Below, piece by piece: positions 25,922-34,230 of a DNA stretch of 64,000 nucleotides. Below the pieces are notes generated by a model, which was not told the origin of the DNA, ran no database searches, and saw nothing but the letters and a program-made list of their open reading frames with translations. Position 1 is the stretch's first letter. Each line of letters opens with the position of its first letter. The stretch spans positions 372,001 to 436,000 of the forward strand of contig NZ_FNQB01000005.1 in assembly GCF_900107455.1 (NCBI RefSeq), written 5' to 3'. The position numbers and the translations under genes are program-made. Source of the DNA: Asanoa ishikariensis. Its GTDB lineage: Bacteria > Actinomycetota > Actinomycetes > Mycobacteriales > Micromonosporaceae.

Positions 25922-26781
25922 TGGACGGTGAGCTGGGCGGTCGCGTATACCGTCCCTTGAGGACCAACCGCGCGCACTGTGTAGGTGCAGGTGCCCGGGG
26001 CGGTCGGGGTGATCGTGCGGGTGCCGCCCGGCACCGCGAGCGCACCGGACCAGGAGCCGCCCCCGGTGGTCGGGGCGACCGCGTACGCGGTGACACTGGT
26101 GGAGTTCGTCGACGTCCAGGTCGATGACGTGCTCTGACCGAGGGTGATCTTCCGGTCGAGATCGTTGACCGACAGCCCGACAGTGGGTGCGCTGGGGCTG
26201 ACAGCGGGGTTGCGGGGCGTGACCCGCGGAACCGGGTTCGTCGACGCGCTGCGGTTGAGGGAGAACGACCAGCCCTCGAAGCCACCGGGTACGACGTTGC
26301 GGTTCAGCGCGCCGAAGCTGCTGTAGGTCCACGTCGTGCCGGCGCCGTCGGCGTGCCAGTACGACCAGTACGCGTTGGCCGGCGGGGTTACGACGCAGGC
26401 TTCCTTGTACGTCGGGTTGCCCGTGCGTGGGATCGACTCGGTCGAAGACGGCCGGTTCTCCAGCCGGCAGACGAAACCGAGGCCCCACTGCGCGGTCCCG
26501 GTCACGCCGATGCCGGCGTCCTGCAACGCCTTGATGCCGGTGCGGGCGGTGCCCGGGCTGGCGTTCGGCGAGCAGCGGGTGATCGTGGGAGCGGCCACGC
26601 CGCCGTTGCCGTTGAGCTCCTGGAAGTCGATGACGACCGTGACACCGGTCAGGGCGTCGGCGCCGGTGCAGATGCCGTTGTAGCCCCTGGTCGGGTCGAC
26701 GGCGCCGGCCGGTGTTGGTGCGGCGGCGATCAGGCCGACCAGCAGGGAGGCGGCGGAGGCGAGGGACAGGATTCGTTTCAT
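25918..26781 (-). CDS. secreted protein of the cobalamin/cobalt locus (paralogue 1)
   Basis: The 287-residue protein starts at ATG 26781 (ATGA overlap) with a signal peptide ending TPAGA. Its domain repeats the motifs of paralogue 2: GVTVVIDFQELNG, WGLGFVCRLENRPS, YWSYWHADGAGTTWTYSSFG and GGFEGWSFSLN. It then has an Ig-like C-terminal module (about residues 195-287, ending VYATAQLTV) instead of a membrane helix, so it may be released or associate with the anchored partners. Likely extracellular ligand capture for the ECF transporter; family assignment to a transcobalamin-like beta domain is tentative. Confidence 0.75.
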   Translation of the reverse strand: MKRILSLASAASLLVGLIAAAPTPAGAVDPTRGYNGICTGADALTGVTVVIDFQELNGNGGVAAPTITRCSPNASPGTARTGIKALQDAGIGVTGTAQWGLGFVCRLENRPSSTESIPRTGNPTYKEACVVTPPANAYWSYWHADGAGTTWTYSSFGALNRNVVPGGFEGWSFSLNRSASTNPVPRVTPRNPAVSPSAPTVGLSVNDLDRKITLGQSTSSTWTSTNSTSVTAYAVAPTTGGGSWSGALAVPGGTRTITPTAPGTCTYTVRAVGPQGTVYATAQLTVQ

Positions 26782-29345
26782 GGCGCGACCACCTTGTGGG
26801 TTGAGTGCCGACGGACGAGAGAACGACGCACGAGCAGAAGGCCGAGCGCGATCAGGAAGCCGAGTCCGAACAGGGTCAGCGCGAGCCACAACGGCACACC
26901 GTTGTCGCGGTCGGCAGCGGCGACCGTTTGCTGGTCGGTGGTCGGCAGCGGCAGGCGGATCGCCATCACGACCGGGGAGCCGGTCGCCGCCGTCCAGGAC
27001 CGCCCGGCAACGCCGGGTGCGGCGGCGACGCTGGTGCCCAGGTCGCTGGTCGGTCCGCCGTTGGGCAGGCCGCCGTCGGTGCGGGCCAGCGCGGACAGGG
27101 CACGCGTGATCGCGTTGGTGTCCAGGCCGACCGCCTGCCGACCGGCGGCTACGGCGGCGGACAGCGCCGGGTCGATCGCGCCGGCCGCGTCACGGATGAC
27201 ATCGGTGGTGCCGGCTGCCAGTGCGGTCGCGGCTCGCGTCAGCGACTGGGTGCGAGCTGGCGGCCATCCCGCCGGTCCGCCCGCGACCGGCGACGGGTCG
27301 GCGGTGCCGTCTTCGCTCGGTGCTCGTATGCCGTTGAGCGCGACGATCGCCGCCGCCGTGGCGGGGCGCTCACCGGCGGCGCAGGCGCCGGAGCCGAGCT
27401 CGGCCGGGAAGGTGCCGTCCGCGCATTGGCTGGACACGAGCGTGTCGACGGCCGCGCCGCTGTCTTCGGGCGTGCCGGCGATCGTCGCGAGGGTGCCCCA
27501 GGCGTGGCGGCGCACCGATTGTTTGGTGTCGGCGAAGGCGCCGGTGTCGGTGAAGTGGCCGTTGTCGCCGCGCAACGCGGCCAGGTCGGCGTCGAGAGCC
27601 GCGACGGTGGTGGCCGGCACCGCGCTGTCCGTCTGTCCGAACCGCGCGATGATCACGAGCTTGGCCAGGGGCTCGGCGTACGCGGCGGCTTCCTTCTCGT
27701 ACGGCGCGCCGTGGGCGTACGCGTCGATCGACTCGTGCCGCAGCAGGAACTGGGTGGCCCGGCGGACGGCGGCGGGTTGCTCGCCGAGCACCCGCAGGGC
27801 CAGGACGAGGTCGGCGGTGGCGTCGTAGTCGACGAACGTCTTGCCGTTCTCGGTCACCTCGACGTGGTCGCCGCCAGCGAGCCGGCCGGCGAGGTAGCGG
27901 GCGAGCCGCCCACCGGGTGTGCCCGTCGCGACCTGCGGGGTCGACCCGGCCGTCGGGGTCGTTCGGGGCGTGATGCTGGGGCGGGGACGCGGCGGCGGGG
28001 TGGTGCGGGTCGGCCGCGGCGTCGGGGTGCGACTCGGCCGCGGCGTCGCCGTGCGCGTCGGTGTCGGGGTCATGGTGGCCGTGGGGGTCGGTGAAGCCGT
28101 CGGCGTGGGTGTGGGCGTCGCGGTGGGGATGGGAGTCGGGGTGTCGGTCGGCTCGGGGTCGGTGGGGACGTTGCCTAGGGCCAGGTCGAGGAAGCTGACC
28201 TGGGAGAGGCCGAGCGAGGCCTGGGCGCTGGCCCGGATCCAGGTGTCCAGACCCACGATCCCGCTGGTACGCGCCGCCGTGTAGTCCTCCGGCGTGTACG
28301 CGATCGCGCCGATGTCGCCGCCGAGCGCGTTGCCGGCATCGGCAGCGGTGGCCTGGGCACTTGCTAGGTAGGCCGCGCCGTCACCGACGGCGTTGTCCGC
28401 GCCGCCAGCGTCGGCGAGTGCCTGCACGATCAGGCCGGTGCTGTTGGTGTTCGGCGCCTGGGTGGTAACCCCGCCGCCCCAGCCGCCACTGTCGTCCTGG
28501 TTCGCGATCAGCCAGCTCACGGCGCGGTCGATCGGCTCGTCGAGACCGTTCGCACCGGCTTCCCGCGCGGCCAGCAGCGCGGACAGGGCCAGCCCGGTGG
28601 CGTCGCCGTCGGGTGCCGACTGGTCGGCGGCCTTGCCTTCGTCGCAGCTGGCCAGCCGCGTGGCGCCCTCGTCGTAGTAGAAGAAGATGCGGAAGTACCC
28701 CTCGGAGCACTGCTGGGTGAGCAGGGTGTCGATGGCGAGCTGGTCGTTCTCGCCGGCCGCGGCCAACCCGATGACGGCGAGGGACTGGCCGAACATGTTC
28801 GAGTTGTTGCTGACGTAGTCGGCGTACTCGGGATTCTTCGAGTAGTCGCTGACCCGGCCGGTGTCGCGGCCGGAGCGCAGGATGGCGGCTTTGGTCTCGG
28901 CGACCATGTCGTACCCGTCGAAGCTCCGCGGGTCGCGGCCGGCGACCTCGGCCGCCACCAGCACCTTCGCGGTCGCACCGCCGACGATGATGGCGTCGAA
29001 CCCGGCATCGGGTACGAGGCCGTCCCATGTGAAGTAGTCGCTGGCGTGGCCGTCGTCGTCGAGGTTGCGGACGATCGGGGCGGCGAGCGCGCCGTCGCCG
29101 GAGGCGTACATGGCGAACAGGGTGTCGATCATCAGCCCGTAGTCAGGCAGGATGCCGCCGTTCGGGTTCTGCAGGGTCCCGTCGGGAGCGAGTTGGCGGG
29201 CGAGCCACGCCGAGTTGGAGCGGGCGGCCGGGCGGTCGGCCGCCTCCGCGTCGCGGGGTGCCGCGAGCAGCACGGCCGCGCTGACGGCCACGATCGCGAC
29301 CAGGGCCAGCGCTTTGCCCGCGGTGACGCTCACCGGGTGTCTCAC
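26778..29345 (-). CDS. large surface protein with two alpha-toroid (prenyltransferase/terpene-cyclase-like) domains
   Basis: 855 residues. A signal peptide ending AEA is followed by a toroid domain (about 35-385) with repeats such as AVSWLIANQDDSGGWGGGV and NTNSTGLIVQALADAGG. Next is a stalk of about 85 residues rich in Thr-Pro (TPTPTPTASPTPTATMTPTP), a second toroid domain (about 470-790) with ADLVLALRVLGEQ and SSQCADGTFPAELGSG, and a C-terminal helix with a basic tail. Toroids of this kind form the cobalamin-binding alpha domain of intrinsic factor and transcobalamin; enzyme residues of cyclases (DxDD) were not seen. GTG 29345 lies behind a cobalamin riboswitch. It is the first gene of the seven- or eight-gene transport operon. 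Confidence 0.8.
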   Translation of the reverse strand: MRHPVSVTAGKALALVAIVAVSAAVLLAAPRDAEAADRPAARSNSAWLARQLAPDGTLQNPNGGILPDYGLMIDTLFAMYASGDGALAAPIVRNLDDDGHASDYFTWDGLVPDAGFDAIIVGGATAKVLVAAEVAGRDPRSFDGYDMVAETKAAILRSGRDTGRVSDYSKNPEYADYVSNNSNMFGQSLAVIGLAAAGENDQLAIDTLLTQQCSEGYFRIFFYYDEGATRLASCDEGKAADQSAPDGDATGLALSALLAAREAGANGLDEPIDRAVSWLIANQDDSGGWGGGVTTQAPNTNSTGLIVQALADAGGADNAVGDGAAYLASAQATAADAGNALGGDIGAIAYTPEDYTAARTSGIVGLDTWIRASAQASLGLSQVSFLDLALGNVPTDPEPTDTPTPIPTATPTPTPTASPTPTATMTPTPTRTATPRPSRTPTPRPTRTTPPPRPRPSITPRTTPTAGSTPQVATGTPGGRLARYLAGRLAGGDHVEVTENGKTFVDYDATADLVLALRVLGEQPAAVRRATQFLLRHESIDAYAHGAPYEKEAAAYAEPLAKLVIIARFGQTDSAVPATTVAALDADLAALRGDNGHFTDTGAFADTKQSVRRHAWGTLATIAGTPEDSGAAVDTLVSSQCADGTFPAELGSGACAAGERPATAAAIVALNGIRAPSEDGTADPSPVAGGPAGWPPARTQSLTRAATALAAGTTDVIRDAAGAIDPALSAAVAAGRQAVGLDTNAITRALSALARTDGGLPNGGPTSDLGTSVAAAPGVAGRSWTAATGSPVVMAIRLPLPTTDQQTVAAADRDNGVPLWLALTLFGLGFLIALGLLLVRRSLVRRHSTHKVVAP

Positions 29346-29394
29346 ACATCGTCCTTCGGGTGGTGCGCGAGAACGAGGTGTGTGCCTATGCGGC

Positions 29395-29530
29395 GCGGGT
29401 CCCCTCTGTTTTCGCGACAGCGGTTTGACTCACCGCCCGCGTGATGGACCCGACTTGTCACCAGAGGTGACCCACGGTTGCGCGACAGCGCCGGACTTTG
29501 ACCGGCTTCCTCTATCGCGGGCAGCTCAAC
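29395..29530 (-). ncRNA. cobalamin riboswitch upstream of the large toroid gene
   Basis: On the minus strand the core GGAAGCCGGTCAAAGTCCGG followed by CGCTGTCGCGCAACCGT (29473-29509) matches the conserved GGGAA..GGTG..A..TCC..GC.G.CCCGC.ACTGT layout of the adenosylcobalamin riboswitch. A weaker B12 box (GAGTCAAACCGCTGTC) lies near 29417-29432, about 75 bases before the start codon. The exact ends were not determined. Confidence 0.75.
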
Positions 29531-29634
29531 GTATGGAGTTATGTCGACGCGATGTGGCGCCGAGCAGCCTGGACACTAACGGGAGGAGTCCTCGAACGCC
29601 ACTGTGACGTTTCGCATCAACCGCACCTGGCCGC

Positions 29635-29667
29635 GTGGCCGGACCCCTTGGGAGTGGGTCCGGCCAC
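29635..29667 (-). terminator. terminator after the small toroid gene
   Basis: GTGGCCGGACCC pairs perfectly with GGGTCCGGCCAC across a 9-base loop, 10 bases after the stop of the small toroid gene. It separates this gene from the next riboswitch and operon. Confidence 0.75.
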
Positions 29668-29676
29668 GACGGTCCG

Positions 29677-30585
29677 TCACAACGGCAGCCGTTTTGACCG
29701 GCGCGCCAGCGAGGGCGCGCCAGGTGCTGCGCCGGTGCCGGACAGATCGGCGAACGGGGCACCGGCCGCACCCGGCACCGCTTGCGCGGTGGCGCGAGGC
29801 GCTGTCGAGGGATCGAACCCGGCCGGGCTGTAGGCGATGGCGCCGCGGTCTTCGGCGGCTCCGTCGCAGCCGACCTGGAGGCTCAGGATGAACTGCCGGG
29901 CCTTCTGCCAGGCCACGGGTCGTCCGGCTGCTGCGAGGGCCTGGGCTGCGAGGCCGGTGCTGTTGGTGTTGGCCGTTCCGAACGCGGCGAACGAACCGTC
30001 GGCGGCCTGGTTGCTGACCAGCCATTGGATGCCGGGTGCCGCGTCGCTTCGGCGACCGGCGGCGATCAGTGCCTGCACGGCCATGGCGGTCGAGTCGACG
30101 TCGCTGTCGCACACCGGTTGGGCGAACTGGAGGGGAAAGCCACCGTCGGTGCAGCGGCTGGCGGCGAGGAATGCCACCGCGGAGTTCGGGGCGCCGCCGG
30201 AAGGTTCCAGGGCGAGGATGCCGAAGGACTGCGAGAAGGCGTTGCTGAAGTCCCCGAACGCGGAGCGGTCCGTGAACCGACCGTCGGCGCCGAGCAGGCC
30301 ACGCAAACGCGCGAGCAGGTCGACGCCCCCGAACGACGCGGGATTCTGGCCCCGGACCTGCACTGCGAGGGCGGCCTTCGCTGTCGCGCCCGCGTACGCC
30401 TCGGTGCCGTCACCGATGTAGCCGGCGAGGACCGCAGGCTGCGCCAGCCAGGTGGTCGCGGCGGCCGCGTCCACGCGGTTGTGCGGCGGGGCCGCCGAGG
30501 CGGGAGCGGCCGCAACGGTGGTGAGGGTCAGGGTGGCGAACGCGGCTGCCAACGCTCCGCGGACGCGCATCGATCGCAAGGCCAT
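29677..30585 (-). CDS. secreted single alpha-toroid protein
   Basis: ATG 30585 gives a 302-residue protein with a signal peptide ending APASA. The mature part is one toroid domain, with AAAATTWLAQPAVLAGYIG, STAMAVQALIAAGRR, IQWLVSNQAADGSFAAFGTANTNSTGLAAQALAAAGR and a cysteine pair (SRCTDGG, QPVCDSD) as in the large protein. There is no C-terminal anchor. The layout is that of the alpha domain of transcobalamin, and the gene has its own cobalamin riboswitch (30660-30812). Likely a secreted cobalamin- or cobinamide-binding protein; direct binding is not shown by the sequence. Confidence 0.78.
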   Translation of the reverse strand: MALRSMRVRGALAAAFATLTLTTVAAAPASAAPPHNRVDAAAATTWLAQPAVLAGYIGDGTEAYAGATAKAALAVQVRGQNPASFGGVDLLARLRGLLGADGRFTDRSAFGDFSNAFSQSFGILALEPSGGAPNSAVAFLAASRCTDGGFPLQFAQPVCDSDVDSTAMAVQALIAAGRRSDAAPGIQWLVSNQAADGSFAAFGTANTNSTGLAAQALAAAGRPVAWQKARQFILSLQVGCDGAAEDRGAIAYSPAGFDPSTAPRATAQAVPGAAGAPFADLSGTGAAPGAPSLARRSKRLPL

Positions 30586-30659
30586 CAGACTGTGCCTTTC
30601 CGGCACGCGCGTCGAGGCAACCCAGGACCCACACGGCGGGCCGGACGGCTCCGACCCGC

Positions 30660-30812
30660 GAGCCACGACGGGTGGTGAGGAACCTGCTGATGTGTCGACG
30701 GGCATTCGGGCTCACGGCGCGCACCAGGTGCGCGCACGTCTACCGTTGCGGGCCAGCGCCGGACTTCGACCGGACTTCCCCCATCAACGCACGGCTATCC
30801 AGTTGTCGCGGA
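30660..30812 (-). ncRNA. cobalamin riboswitch upstream of the small toroid gene
   Basis: The minus strand reads GGGGGAAGTCCGGTCGAAGT then CCGGCGCTGGCCCGCAACGG (30743-30782), a good match to the conserved cobalamin riboswitch core. The B12 box follows as GAGCCCGAATGCCCGTCG (30697-30714). The start codon is about 110 bases further on. Cobalamin riboswitches in high-GC bacteria usually repress translation start when the vitamin is abundant. Confidence 0.85.
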
Positions 30813-30814
30813 CA

Positions 30815-31372
30815 GTGTGCACACGATCTTGGAGGCTGACCGACGCCGAAGCAGCCGATGTCGCCAGCGCCTCCTTCACCAAGTTGCTGGAAGAACGTCT
30901 CATCGGCCGTATCTACGCGGCTGCCGAGTCCGCCCGGCAAGAGGAACGACGTAAACGACAGCGGTCGCTTATTGCAGACATCGTCCATGCCGCCGACAAC
31001 TGGACCAACACGATGCAGGAACTCGCTATTGGCAGCGCACGACGTCGGTGGGAAACGCGCGACATTGTCGAGTGGGTAAACAGCGATAGTGGGCGTGCGT
31101 TGGTAAGCAACATGCAGCTCATCAAGTCGAACGCACGTAAACTTCGTCTCGAAACACCGCACCCGGATCTGCTAGTGGCACTCGATGCCGCGCAAACGGC
31201 CGTGAGCAACCCAGAGGTCTTTGATCCGATCTGGAACGGATCTGGTAGCGCACCAGAGGCGAGGGCGGTCGTCTACCGACATCTCAACTACGTCAAACGA
31301 GTCTTCCTAAATCTCGAGCAGATCGGGATCAAGGTGCTGGCTGAGCCGCAGCCCGACGGCACGCAACCCTGA
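30815..31372 (+). CDS. hypothetical protein, mostly helical
   Basis: The frame is open further upstream, but that part is antisense to the riboswitch and toroid gene, so I take GTG 30815 (185 residues) with low certainty. The protein is charged and helical: SARQEERRKRQRSLIADIVHAA, RRRWETRDIVEWVNSD, then HLNYVKRVFLNLEQIGIKV. No signal peptide or membrane helix. I do not recognise the family. It lies at the left edge of the accessory stretch with nuclease and HEPN-like genes and is read in the same direction. Bases 31373-31615 hold no gene. Confidence 0.5.
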   Translation: MCTRSWRLTDAEAADVASASFTKLLEERLIGRIYAAAESARQEERRKRQRSLIADIVHAADNWTNTMQELAIGSARRRWETRDIVEWVNSDSGRALVSNMQLIKSNARKLRLETPHPDLLVALDAAQTAVSNPEVFDPIWNGSGSAPEARAVVYRHLNYVKRVFLNLEQIGIKVLAEPQPDGTQP

Positions 31373-31615
31373 TCATCGATGGCCGCCCAGGCAGGAAGAC
31401 TCAGCGGCGGTGCCAATCTCGCTTTGAATGCGCCATCGGCCAGCTCGCGTCCGGTGGCGAGGATGGTCTCGTCGCCGCTCATTGCCTCGTTAGTGGGCCG
31501 ACCACCTGTGCGGGTCCACGCCGATGACAGCTCGGTCCCGATGCGACGTTCAAGAGTCCTCCGCGCTCGAACCGACTGGTGTTGAACTGGGAGGGCGACG
31601 CTACTATCCCGATTC

Positions 31616-32416
31616 ATGACGACCGAGCCCACGCCGGCCTTGCAGATCGACGACCCCTTGACCGTGCCGGCCAGCCTCCTGCCAGACGTCCTTGAAATGG
31701 TTCAAGCGAATCGCGATGGTGATTACTACCAGTTCACGTTGGGGGCTGAGTTGGACGGCTCGATGTACTGTTCGGCATTCACTCACTGGGTGGGCTGGAC
31801 GGATGACACGATGCGCTATGAAATCCGGGAGCCCTCGCTAGTCGTCGGGGTTGCCGCGTTCGAGCAGCTTTACTACATCGACCAGCCGGCGCTGGTCGTA
31901 GAGGGCGCACGTCAGTTCGCGGTTTGGAACGTGCTCGGTGGCCACGGCATTGTCGAGCGAGCAACGGCGGAGGAGTTGATGCAAGATCGGCTCGTGCCGG
32001 CTGCATGCTCGCAAGCACCTACTGGGTCGGGGTTTGTGGTCCGGAGCGGATGCAGCAGCCAGGAATTGCAATACGCGCCGACCGCGAAACTCCGTATGGA
32101 GGTGCTCACCCGAGACGGATTTCGTTGCCGAGCTTGCGGGCGTAGCCCGAACGACCATGTCGACCTCGAGTTGCACGTTCATCACATCAGGCCGTGGGGC
32201 ATGGGAGGCCTAACGCACCCGCTCAATCTTATAACGCTATGTAATACCTGCCATCGAGGGCTTCCTGCACGAAATGGCCCAGATCACTATGTGCGAGCCT
32301 TTCACGATCTCGTTCCAAGGAATACGGCCGGGCCAGAGGTCGAGCGCGGTGCCATCCAATACCGCGACGCGGTGTTGCGGTATCGCGAATGCGTTGTGCG
32401 CCGGTTGGCGGAATAA
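31616..32416 (+). CDS. HNH endonuclease family protein
   Basis: The 266-residue protein has an HNH nuclease domain at about residues 155-225: FRCRACGRSPN, LELHVHHIRPWGMGG, HPLNLITLCNTCHRG. The pairs CxxC and CxxCH bind zinc and the HH, N and H residues form the active site. The N-terminal 150 residues are of unknown function. TACTAT at 31602-31607 sits where a -10 box would give a leaderless transcript starting at the ATG. It is next to an ApeA-like gene; standalone HNH proteins of this kind occur in restriction and defence loci. Confidence 0.8.
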   Translation: MTTEPTPALQIDDPLTVPASLLPDVLEMVQANRDGDYYQFTLGAELDGSMYCSAFTHWVGWTDDTMRYEIREPSLVVGVAAFEQLYYIDQPALVVEGARQFAVWNVLGGHGIVERATAEELMQDRLVPAACSQAPTGSGFVVRSGCSSQELQYAPTAKLRMEVLTRDGFRCRACGRSPNDHVDLELHVHHIRPWGMGGLTHPLNLITLCNTCHRGLPARNGPDHYVRAFHDLVPRNTAGPEVERGAIQYRDAVLRYRECVVRRLAE

Positions 32417-32543
32417 GAGCCAGCGTGCGCGGCGGGCCGAAGGCCCAAAGCGCAGCTCCGATAGGGCGCGCCGTGAGCAGCGCCTTAATTCTGTTTAAGC
32501 GCAACTCAGCAGTCAGTCGCGAAGCGGAGGGCGAGACAACACA

Positions 32544-33851
32544 GTGACCCAGGAGAAGATGGATAAGGTACTCGCCGGTGCAATCGGCCATTTTTGGCAC
32601 AACGATCTCGCCATAAGAAAGACTGATCAGAAGATGGAACGTGGTTATGTTCGGCTTAACGAGCATGACGAGGTCGAGATTGCGAGTCTCAATGAGGATC
32701 CACGTCGTCGCCTCTTTGATGAATCGATTCCCTTCCCCAGGTCGATCACAGGAATTACTGAGCACGGCGGCATCATGGCGCTTGCCATTACGGGCAGAGG
32801 GTCCACGATCGGCTTCGGCCACGTAGCGAGCGTACTCCGCTATCGGGCGGGAGCAATTGTCGTGGGCGTGAATCCCAACGAATTGAGAACGGCCGGAATC
32901 AAGTCGCTTACGCTTTATTACTCCGGACTCGGATCCTGGGCTGGCATCGAGCGTGCGGACGAGGAATTCGGCCAGGACTCACGCGGCATCCTAAAGACTT
33001 ACTCAATCGCTCTAGACGGCGCGGTTGATGAGACCGTCGGGCTCTCCGGTGGAACACAACTAAAGGTGTCCTCGCACTGGAGTGTGACAGGACCAAGCGA
33101 TCGACGGATCCTAGCGACTCCCACCGCGATAACGGTGCAAGCAAATCGGCCGCGCCCTGCTAATGAGCTACGAGAGCGGCTTCACTGGGTGCATGCTCTG
33201 GCGTGCCTGGCTTATTCCGGGTTTATTGTCGCGGATGGCGGAGCGGTTATACCTGATCTTGGGCGTGAGGGTGAGAGCCCAACATATTGGGATCGGAGAT
33301 TCATGCGCCGCCCAAAGGGAGCGCCGGAACCAACCGACCATGACTTTCCGATGTTTAGACTTGCGAGCATCGGCGGAATTGGCGGGCTGGGCCGATGGGT
33401 GCGGATCTGCGAGCAGCACCCTCGGGCGGTGCGCCCAGTAGTCGATGAGTACCTTCAAGGATTCCGATCGCCGAGTGTCCGGCTCTTAGAGGTTGCGTCC
33501 GGGATCGAGTATTGGGTCAATAGGCATCGGCGCTCGGCAGGGTGGGCCAAGGCAAGCGGCAGCAAGGCCCTCGTCCTGTCGAAGCACGTCGGGAAGTCCT
33601 TCGATCAATGGACCGGAAATTCGGCAAACTGGGCGCGGAAGTTCTGGGACGCATACAACGGCCTAAAGCATGAGCCATCATTCACGATGGATCCTCGCGA
33701 GACTGCAATACTAGCCGCTAGTGGCAGTCTGTTGCTGGGCGTCTCGGTTCTGAACCGTGCTGCACGAAGCAAGGCACCAGCGCGTGAGATATTCGGTACT
33801 GGTCATTTCAACTGGCAACTCAGAGACGCCGTGCGAGACCTGGTAGCCTAA
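32544..33851 (+). CDS. ApeA/HEPN-like protein, possible abortive-infection factor
   Basis: The 435-residue protein starts at GTG 32544. The N-terminal half (FWHNDLAIRKTDQKMERGYVRL, then ITEHGGIMALAITGRGSTIGFGH and a long beta-rich stretch) resembles ApeA N-terminal domains. The C-terminal part (RLLEVASGIEYWVNRHRRSAGWAK to FWDAYNGLKHEPSFTMDPRE) is helical with an N-x-x-x-H motif like the HEPN RNase site. ApeA proteins stop phage growth by RNA cleavage. The gene is clearly less GC-rich than its surroundings, a sign of transfer. The family call is from pattern memory and needs a profile search. Confidence 0.5.
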   Translation: MTQEKMDKVLAGAIGHFWHNDLAIRKTDQKMERGYVRLNEHDEVEIASLNEDPRRRLFDESIPFPRSITGITEHGGIMALAITGRGSTIGFGHVASVLRYRAGAIVVGVNPNELRTAGIKSLTLYYSGLGSWAGIERADEEFGQDSRGILKTYSIALDGAVDETVGLSGGTQLKVSSHWSVTGPSDRRILATPTAITVQANRPRPANELRERLHWVHALACLAYSGFIVADGGAVIPDLGREGESPTYWDRRFMRRPKGAPEPTDHDFPMFRLASIGGIGGLGRWVRICEQHPRAVRPVVDEYLQGFRSPSVRLLEVASGIEYWVNRHRRSAGWAKASGSKALVLSKHVGKSFDQWTGNSANWARKFWDAYNGLKHEPSFTMDPRETAILAASGSLLLGVSVLNRAARSKAPAREIFGTGHFNWQLRDAVRDLVA

Positions 33852-33899
33852 AATACTCCGTCGTTCTCCGGCCTCGCCTTTGCTGGCAGATCGTCCCGC

Positions 33900-34013
33900 C
33901 GCGAAGCATGAGGCCCGGCTGTTCCCGGCCCTGGCGGCGTGGCGAGCGGCCACGTAGCGAGTTGACGGCCTCCCACACCGCCTTGACGAAGCACGGCTGT
34001 ACGCCGCGGCATT
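33900..34013 (-). pseudogene. decayed C-terminal fragment of a superoxide dismutase gene
   Basis: On the minus strand, QCRGVQPCFVKAVWEAVN and then, after a small frame change, RYVAARHAARAGNSRA align with the sodF C-terminus ([18 protein letters not shown], then [13 protein letters not shown]). The DNA is also alike, for example the stretch around CTTGACGAAG and GGCTGTTCCCGGCC. Only the last 35-40 codons remain, with a frameshift and no stop. It is a relic of a second Fe/Mn SOD gene. The rest of 33852-34230 holds no gene I can support. Confidence 0.7.
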
Positions 34014-34230
34014 GTGCTCAAGGGTGAGTGAGGGCGAGGCGATGCGTGTTGCATCGGTCTCAGCCACGGGTCGCTCGGAGCTCTACCTGAGTCGGAACGA
34101 CGACGACCCCTGGTTCCTCGGTTGCGATCGTGGGGTAGGCGCGGCGCTTGTGAGGGAGTGGATAGGGCCAGCGTCCTCTCGGATACAGGTCGACGGCTTT
34201 GTTCGGACAGCGAGGTGCTGTTCTGGAGCG

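Noticed and set aside
27955-28145. Short GC-rich near-repeats that could look like a tandem repeat array or CRISPR
   Set aside because: They encode the Thr-Pro stalk of the large toroid protein in frame; there are no unique spacers.
29590-29605. GCCACTGTGA on the plus strand resembling the cobalamin riboswitch 3' core
   Set aside because: No other riboswitch elements lie around it on this strand and no plus-strand gene follows. The real riboswitch cores are on the minus strand nearby.
29808-29822. GATCGAACCC, like the T-arm of a tRNA
   Set aside because: It is inside the small toroid coding sequence and there is no acceptor stem or anticodon arm around it.
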